Assembly (NCBI GenBank): GCA_030612185.1
Contig: JAUWOI010000113.1
Span: 1 to 10,147 of the forward strand
DNA length: 10,147 nucleotides
Direction of reading: 5' to 3'
DNA from: Anaerolineae bacterium
Lineage (GTDB): Bacteria; Chloroflexota; Anaerolineae; B4-G1
The translations under genes were made by a program, and so were the position numbers. Positions 6,828 to 10,147 of this stretch are shown in pieces; within the stretch, counting starts at the first letter, position 1, and each line of letters opens with the position of its first letter. The notes beneath the pieces are model-generated. The model was not told the DNA's origin. It was given only the letters and a program-made list of their open reading frames with translations, and searched no databases.

Positions 6828-7186
6828 GAAGGACCTCTCTTGTTTACAGTCTTACGATCCAGTGCCAGACCGAGGGGCGGGATGGGAAATATGACGCCCC
6901 CGAGATAAGCCGCCCGCTCCAGGACATTCAACCAAAGCCAACGAGCCCACGCAAGGCGACTCACACAAACTCACTCGGTACTCGGGGTCGGCTTCATTGA
7001 GTGGGTGCGACCCGTTCGCTCGAAACCGTACCATCGGTACGGGGGATGACCGGCAAAGGTCGAATGATCTTTGACAACTGTGCGTTCATATAGGTGAGAT
7101 GATAGCACGCTTTGTCCGAAACATCAACTCCTATCCTCCCGGTGCAGGAGTGACAGCACCTTCCCCTGGCGTGCGAATGGTCATCA
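6828..7186. other. Non-coding stretch between mod and the insertion sequence
   Basis: No credible gene was found. It holds the mod ribosome-binding site (6834-6840) and presumably the operon promoter on the minus strand, although I see no convincing -35/-10 pair. CCGTACC at 7026-7032 and GGTACGG at 7036-7042 form a perfect seven-base stem with an ATC loop. ACTCACTC (at about 6968-6975) can pair with GAGTGGGT about 25-30 bases downstream through one wobble. TTGACA at 7071-7076 is a consensus -35 on the plus strand but lacks a -10 at the right distance. A short frame on the minus strand (7034-6852) resembles no protein I know. Confidence 0.5.
7026..7042. repeat. Perfect 7-bp inverted repeat, 3-base loop
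   Basis: CCGTACC-ATC-GGTACGG. There is no T run on either side, so it is not a standard intrinsic terminator. It could be an operator-like palindrome upstream of the R-M operon, or an RNA hairpin in its leader. Function unknown. Confidence 0.55.
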
Positions 7187-7211
7187 TGATCTTCCCCCGA
7201 GAAAGTGGACA
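7187..7211 (+). repeat. Left terminal inverted repeat of the IS
   Basis: Begins TGATCTTCCCCCGAG and ends GTGGACA. It pairs with the right end at 8436-8460 with about 18 of 25 matches. Confidence 0.8.
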
Positions 7212-7238
7212 CGACAATAAGCCAAGATCGTGTATAAT
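7211..7238 (+). promoter_or_regulatory. Likely promoter of the IS transposase genes
   Basis: A consensus TATAAT lies at 7233-7238, and ACGACA at 7211-7216 matches the -35 consensus at four of six positions with a 16-base spacer. Its -35 touches the inner end of the left inverted repeat, so a transposase bound there could repress transcription, as described for other IS3 members. It lies 18-20 bases ahead of orfA. Confidence 0.6.
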
Positions 7239-7255
7239 ACCACTCTCGGAGAAAT

Positions 7256-7555
7256 ATGATGACAAAGACCAGAAAGAACTACACACGTGAATTCAAGCTC
7301 GAAGCAGTCCGCTTGCTAGAGACAAGCGGCAAGAGCGCGGCCCAGATTGAACGCGACCTGGGTATCGGCTCTGGCTGCCTTGGCCGCTGGAAGCAGGAGT
7401 TCGCAGCAGAAGGTGAACACGCCTTCCCCGGCCACGGCCGTCTGACGCCGGACCAGGAACACATCCGCCAACTGGAGCGGGAGAACAAGATACTGCGCCA
7501 GGAGCGGGACATTCTAAAAAAAGCAGTCGCCATCTTCTCGCACCCAAGCCAATGA
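7256..7555 (+). CDS. IS3-family transposase OrfA (DNA-binding subunit)
   Basis: A 99-aa protein with an N-terminal helix-turn-helix of the HTH_Tnp_1 type (about residues 9-50, YTREFKLEAVRLL through LGRWKQEF). A leucine-zipper-like coiled coil follows (about 66-92, with IRQLERENKILRQERDILKK), as usual for OrfA dimerisation and end binding. GGAG at 7248-7251 is four bases from the ATG at 7256 and seven from the ATG at 7259; the second, giving MTKTRK, is the better-spaced start. The 3' end overlaps orfB as ATGA at 7552-7555. A run of seven A residues near the end allows frameshifting into orfB. OrfA alone normally acts as regulator of transposition. Confidence 0.9.
   Translation: MMTKTRKNYTREFKLEAVRLLETSGKSAAQIERDLGIGSGCLGRWKQEFAAEGEHAFPGHGRLTPDQEHIRQLERENKILRQERDILKKAVAIFSHPSQ
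7516..7523 (+). promoter_or_regulatory. Slippery A7 site for -1 frameshift to OrfAB
   Basis: Seven A residues followed by G read CTA AAA AAA GCA in the orfA frame. A slip of one base back puts ribosomes in the orfB frame, which has no stop between here and the orfB ATG at 7552. The fusion would read ILKKSSRHLLAPKPMRFQF. This fits the programmed frameshifting by which IS3 elements make the full OrfAB transposase. Confidence 0.7.
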
Positions 7556-8430
7556 GATTCCAGTTCATCAAAGACCAGCGGGACGAGTTCCCGGTCACCC
7601 TCATGTGCAAGGTGTCGAATGTGTCGCCCAGCGGCTACTATGCTTGGCGCAAACGGCCTCCCAGTGCGCGGGAGATGGCGAACCGAGAACTGGTCGAGAA
7701 GATCGAGATCGTGTACAATGACAACTACGGAGTCTACGGCAGTCCGCGCATCTGCCGTGAGCTCAAGAACCAGGGCGTGGCCTGCAGCGAGAACCGAATC
7801 GCCCGTCTGATGCGTTTGCGTGACCTCCGAGCGAAGCAGAGCAAGCGTTTCAAAGTCACGACGAAGCGCAACAGGGCCCATCCGGTGGCTCCGAACCTGC
7901 TGAAACGTGACTTCGAAGCCGACCGGCCGGACCAGAAGTGGTTGCCGGACATCACGTACATCGCCACACTGGAAGGGTGGCTCTACCTGGCCGCCGTCCT
8001 GGACCTGTACGCCCGACGCATTGTCGGCTGGGCGATGTCGGATCGGATGACGAGTGACCTGACCATAGCTGCCCTGGAGATGGCTCTCCTCCAGCGTCAG
8101 CCAGATGCTGACCTCATCCACCACTCGGATCAGGGTAGCCAGTACACCGATCAGTCGTATCAGGCATTGTTAAAGGACCACGGCATCCGCGCCAGTATGA
8201 ATGGTGTTGGGACTTGGTACGACAATGCACCGATGGAAAGCTTCTTCGGCACACTGAAGAGCGAGCGGGTGTACCATCTTGTGTATCATACCCGCGACGA
8301 GGCGAAGACGGACGTGTTCTTCTACATTGAGTCGTTCTACAATCGGCGTCGCCGTCACTCGGCGCTGGACTATCTCAGCCCGGAGGCCTATGAGCAACTC
8401 TTCTGTCAACAGGCGCTGACCTTTGCTTAA
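7552..8430 (+). CDS. IS3-family transposase OrfB (DDE integrase domain)
   Basis: A 292-aa catalytic part of the transposase. The N-terminal HTH_21-like region (about 40-95) carries VYGSPRICREL. The retrovirus-integrase-type core carries the acidic triad at Asp133 (PDITYI), Asp193 (HSDQGSQY) and Glu229 (PMESFFGTLK). Thirty-five residues separate the last two, the D-D(35)E spacing of IS3 enzymes. The C-terminus has the YNRRRRHSALDYLSP signature. The length is normal and no frameshift or stop is seen. The working enzyme is expected to be the OrfAB fusion made by frameshifting at 7516-7523. The ATG at 7552 overlaps the orfA stop. Confidence 0.93.
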   Translation: MRFQFIKDQRDEFPVTLMCKVSNVSPSGYYAWRKRPPSAREMANRELVEKIEIVYNDNYGVYGSPRICRELKNQGVACSENRIARLMRLRDLRAKQSKRFKVTTKRNRAHPVAPNLLKRDFEADRPDQKWLPDITYIATLEGWLYLAAVLDLYARRIVGWAMSDRMTSDLTIAALEMALLQRQPDADLIHHSDQGSQYTDQSYQALLKDHGIRASMNGVGTWYDNAPMESFFGTLKSERVYHLVYHTRDEAKTDVFFYIESFYNRRRRHSALDYLSPEAYEQLFCQQALTFA

Positions 8431-8435
8431 CTCCC

Positions 8436-8460
8436 TGTCCACCAAACCGGGGGAGGGTCA
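8436..8460 (-). repeat. Right terminal inverted repeat of the IS
   Basis: Read on the minus strand it begins TGACCCTCCCCCGG and ends GTGGACA, mirroring the left end. It starts six bases after the orfB stop codon. Confidence 0.8.
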
Positions 8461-8503
8461 GTGAAGATAACGATTCAGGTCTGATCTCCGGTGATTGAGG
8501 TAA
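8461..8503. other. Short gap between IS end and FGE gene end
   Basis: Forty-three bases between the right IS end and the stop of the convergent FGE gene. No hairpin followed by a T run is visible, so no terminator is called for either gene. Confidence 0.5.
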
Positions 8504-9856
8504 TCATAGCTCTCTTACGCAGCGAAATCCGCGGAAGCGAAATCCGCGGACTAGTCCGGTAGGGCTGTAGTAGCCTTGGCGGTGGTAGCAGGTGGCTTGG
8601 CTGGCTGGGACATACCATGCTCCTCCTCGTGACACTGTGCGGTTCATACCCATCAGTGTCGAAAGAATCCAAATGATCACCCAGCTGGCAGCGCCAATGA
8701 TGGTCAGAGCGCGAACGGAAACGGGCCCGAAAGAGGGGTTCCTCCATGCTTGCCAGCCGGCCCAAGCGAAGAAAATCAGCATCAAGTTAAGAAACCCAAA
8801 GAGCGTAAAACCGCGGGTTATTTCCCAGACGTTACCGCTCATATCACACACCCCATATGGACTCTCATTCGCTCGGTAGATCCCCACCGGAGTAGTTCCC
8901 AAGATCTGCGATTCTAGGGTATTACACTTGTCTTCATCGAACTCATTTCCCCAGGGATACTGCCTAGCTTCTATGCCTCTGGCCGCCACCTCCCATTCCC
9001 ATTCAGTAGGCAGCCGGTACCTCTTCCCAGTCTGATCACTTAGCCACTCGCAGAAATTGGCTGCGTGTGACTGGTAGACGTAAGCAACCGGATGAGTTGC
9101 TTCCTCAGCAGCAAACGTACCCTCTATCCAATTCTTAGGTATCGAATGCCCCCTAGCTTCAACAAATCGACTATACTGTACATTGGTAATCGGATACTTA
9201 CTGATCTCAAATGCATCGAGGTAGACTTCCGTCTCCCGCCGCCTAATCACATGCCATAGAACATAGAGTGAGAAGTCGATAATCCTTGGCACCAACGCGA
9301 GCCGTTGCTCAAGACTATCTGCTTTTCGCCACTCCGGGGGGACAATCAGCTCTCTAAGTGCGTTGAGAGATGTAATCTCGCCGAGTGAATGTCTAGGGAT
9401 TTGCACCATAATAGGCTCAGGACCAAGGAATCTAGGATCACCGACTTGAGCCAGTGACTCTCTCGCAGCTACCATCTTCTCAAACTCACTGTTGGCTTCC
9501 AACACTCGGATCAAGTCATCTCTTACCTGCTCAATTTCGGGATCGTCCTCTCGGGTATGTCCTAGCGTCCTAATCGCTGCTATCTGCTTTTCTAGCGATT
9601 CACCACCTATCTGGCTCCTCATAAAGGCAGTGATATTGCTGCCCCTAATTGCACCCAGTGCTTTCGCAAACTCATCTATCTGATCCTCTTCTGCGCTTAG
9701 GAACTGCACTTTGAGTTCTGAAATCACTTCATGCTGCACACTCGCTTCTACACCTTTTGGGCGTTCGGCAAGACAATGGGCTGCGAGCACCAAACCGTCA
9801 GGCTGTACTGGATGGTCAAGCAGTGCCCTAATGACCGGTGTTGCATCACTAGTCAT
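8504..9856 (-). CDS. FGE-fold (SUMF1-like) protein with two internal membrane helices
   Basis: A 450-aa protein. Residues 1-150 are helical and HEAT-like (LIRVLEANSEFEKMVAARESLAQVGDPRF). From about 208 comes the FGE-sulfatase fold: VYLDAFEISKYPITNVQYSRF, RLPTEWEWEVAARG (281-294), YPWGNEFD, GVCDMSGNVWE (335-345) and RGGAW (410-414), ending RGFRCVREL. Between GNVWE and RGG sit two hydrophobic helices (about 351-370 and 382-403), which are not part of the usual fold. The place normally holding MGS before the LDAF strand carries an unusual stretch with another hydrophobic patch (193-204). By eye, the two cysteines used for formylglycine formation are not in their usual places after RGG (Val and Ala there, one Cys at 423), so oxidase activity is doubtful; a binding or sensing role is more likely. 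The start at 9856 is directly preceded by an in-frame TGA; GAGAA lies upstream as a weak ribosome site. A tandem 15-base repeat lies at the 3' end. It is oriented against the neighbouring IS. Confidence 0.82.
   Translation of the reverse strand: MTSDATPVIRALLDHPVQPDGLVLAAHCLAERPKGVEASVQHEVISELKVQFLSAEEDQIDEFAKALGAIRGSNITAFMRSQIGGESLEKQIAAIRTLGHTREDDPEIEQVRDDLIRVLEANSEFEKMVAARESLAQVGDPRFLGPEPIMVQIPRHSLGEITSLNALRELIVPPEWRKADSLEQRLALVPRIIDFSLYVLWHVIRRRETEVYLDAFEISKYPITNVQYSRFVEARGHSIPKNWIEGTFAAEEATHPVAYVYQSHAANFCEWLSDQTGKRYRLPTEWEWEVAARGIEARQYPWGNEFDEDKCNTLESQILGTTPVGIYRANESPYGVCDMSGNVWEITRGFTLFGFLNLMLIFFAWAGWQAWRNPSFGPVSVRALTIIGAASWVIIWILSTLMGMNRTVSRGGAWYVPASQATCYHRQGYYSPTGLVRGFRFRGFRCVREL
8521..8550. 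repeat. Perfect 15-bp tandem repeat in the FGE gene end
   Basis: AGCGAAATCCGCGGA occurs twice back to back (8521-8535 and 8536-8550). On the coding strand it gives RGFRF followed by RGFRC, so the final GFR motif of the FGE fold is duplicated in frame. Confidence 0.9.
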
Positions 9857-9953
9857 TCAGCAATTCTCATTTTGAGGGGTGGTTCCCTGGTCTGTGATGG
9901 ATAGATGAATTATTTGCGGCTCGGTTCTGAACAATGTAGCCGCGCTTTCCGCA

Positions 9954-9968
9954 GCGCAGTTACTGCGC
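9954..9968. repeat. Inverted repeat GCGCAGT-T-ACTGCGC
   Basis: Perfect seven-base arms around a single T. The right arm can instead pair as GCGCGG (9965-9970) with CCGCGC (9940-9945), so two mutually exclusive stems are possible. Confidence 0.6.
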
Positions 9969-10038
9969 GGAATGGAATCCGTGCCTACGGCCCATTCTCA
10001 GACCGTAAGGTATTGTTTTGTGGCATTTTGATGGCTAA

Positions 10039-10052
10039 AGCCACGCGTGGCT
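10039..10052. repeat. Perfect 14-bp palindrome AGCCACGCGTGGCT
   Basis: A two-fold symmetric site with no loop, resembling a dimeric protein-binding site more than an RNA hairpin. It lies about 185 bases upstream of the FGE start. Function unknown. Confidence 0.55.
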
Positions 10053-10147
10053 CATACGATACCATTCGGCGTATTCAAGCGCAATCCGCAGACAACTCAC
10101 CTATTATCATAACTGGGGAAACCAGCCCCATTTTGCCCAACCTGGTC

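Larger units (their letters stand above)
7187..8460 (+). mobile_element. IS3-family insertion sequence
   Basis: A 1274-bp element containing the orfA-orfB pair. Its ends start TGA...CTTCCCCCGAG on the left (7187-7211) and, reversed, TGACCCTCCCCCGG on the right (8460-8436). They match at about 18 of 25 bases, sharing TCCCCCG and GTGGACA. Both end in the TGA/TCA expected of several IS3 subgroups. Flanking bases (TCA before, GTG after; ATCA against GTGA for four bases) do not form a target duplication. Either the flanks have been rearranged or the boundary has decayed. Both genes look intact, so the element may still be mobile. Confidence 0.88.
9857..10147. other. Non-coding region upstream of the FGE gene, with inverted repeats
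   Basis: No credible gene was found; stops occur in all frames at short distance. It should hold the promoter of the FGE gene; AATAAT at about 9911 (minus) is the best -10-like hexamer, but no matching -35 is seen. It contains a 15-base inverted repeat (9954-9968), an alternative stem (9940-9945 with 9965-9970), a CCTACGG/CCGTAAGG pair at about 9983-10009, and a 14-base perfect palindrome (10039-10052). The density of stems suggests either a structured leader or further dispersed repeats. Confidence 0.5.

Noticed and set aside
6852..7034. 60-codon minus-strand frame upstream of mod (MVRFRANGSHPL...)
   Set aside because: No ribosome site, no recognised domain, and it contains the strong hairpin region; kept as non-coding.
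6892..7050. Possible decayed IS ends (TGACGCCCCCGAG at about 6892 and CGGGGGATGA at about 7041)
   Set aside because: Only short matches to the IS end sequence, with uneven spacing and no transposase remnant; chance G/C runs explain them.
7071..7105. TTGACA on the plus strand as a promoter
   Set aside because: No -10 hexamer at 16-18 bases, and the next gene has its own TATAAT promoter inside the IS.
7141..7160. GGTGC...GCACC stem as a terminator
   Set aside because: Five-base stem with a ten-base loop and no T run.
7279..8124. 281-codon minus-strand frame opposite the transposase genes
   Set aside because: Shadow of orfA and orfB; Arg- and Ser-rich with no domain.
9857..9990. Upstream extension of the FGE gene through the TGA next to its ATG
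   Set aside because: The in-frame translation above the stop shows no similarity to any known domain, so the gene is taken to start at 9856.

Overview
The window reads as a piece of a bacterial chromosome of moderately high GC from a repeat-rich, probably environmental bacterium. Three things point loosely to Chloroflexota (Anaerolineae-like) or a similarly repeat-laden lineage: dispersed short palindromic repeats sitting inside genes, an array of 'ATCCGTG'-type repeat words, and a formylglycine-generating-enzyme-fold (FGE) protein with an N-terminal helical region. No rRNA or tRNA marker is present, so the taxonomy is inference.

Layout, left to right. Positions 1-188 hold two doubtful short minus-strand reading frames downstream of res, one of which looks like the start of a lipoprotein cut by the window edge. 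Positions 189-6827 are a tightly packed minus-strand operon, transcribed right to left: a type III-like DNA methyltransferase (mod, 6827-4602), an XRE-HTH/ImmA-IrrE metallopeptidase (4605-3433), a DUF4411 PIN-like protein (3436-2893, broken) and a type III-like restriction helicase-nuclease (res, 2888-189). The first two junctions are ATGA overlaps and all junctions are tight, so the genes were built as one unit: a restriction-modification (R-M) system with what looks like a toxin-antitoxin-type pair between M and R. Positions 6828-7186 are non-coding with a strong hairpin. Positions 7187-8460 are a complete-looking IS3-family insertion sequence on the plus strand with imperfect terminal inverted repeats, a promoter, orfA, a slippery A7 run and orfB. 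Positions 8504-9856 (minus) encode an FGE-fold protein with two transmembrane helices inside the domain and no obvious catalytic cysteine pair. Positions 9857-10147 are non-coding with several inverted repeats.

The most notable feature is how the operon has been colonised by repeats. The DUF4411 gene is interrupted, with loss of roughly 50 codons, by a 215-bp MITE-like element whose own terminal repeat supplies the stop codon. Mod carries two, and Res one, short hairpin-forming repeats that keep the frame and add low-complexity peptides. The host R-M enzymes appear to have tolerated these insertions, because every recognisable catalytic motif in Mod and Res is present, whereas the PIN-like partner was destroyed. 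A second notable feature is the membrane-spanning FGE protein, whose C-terminal tail resembles the variable region of diversity-generating-retroelement targets.
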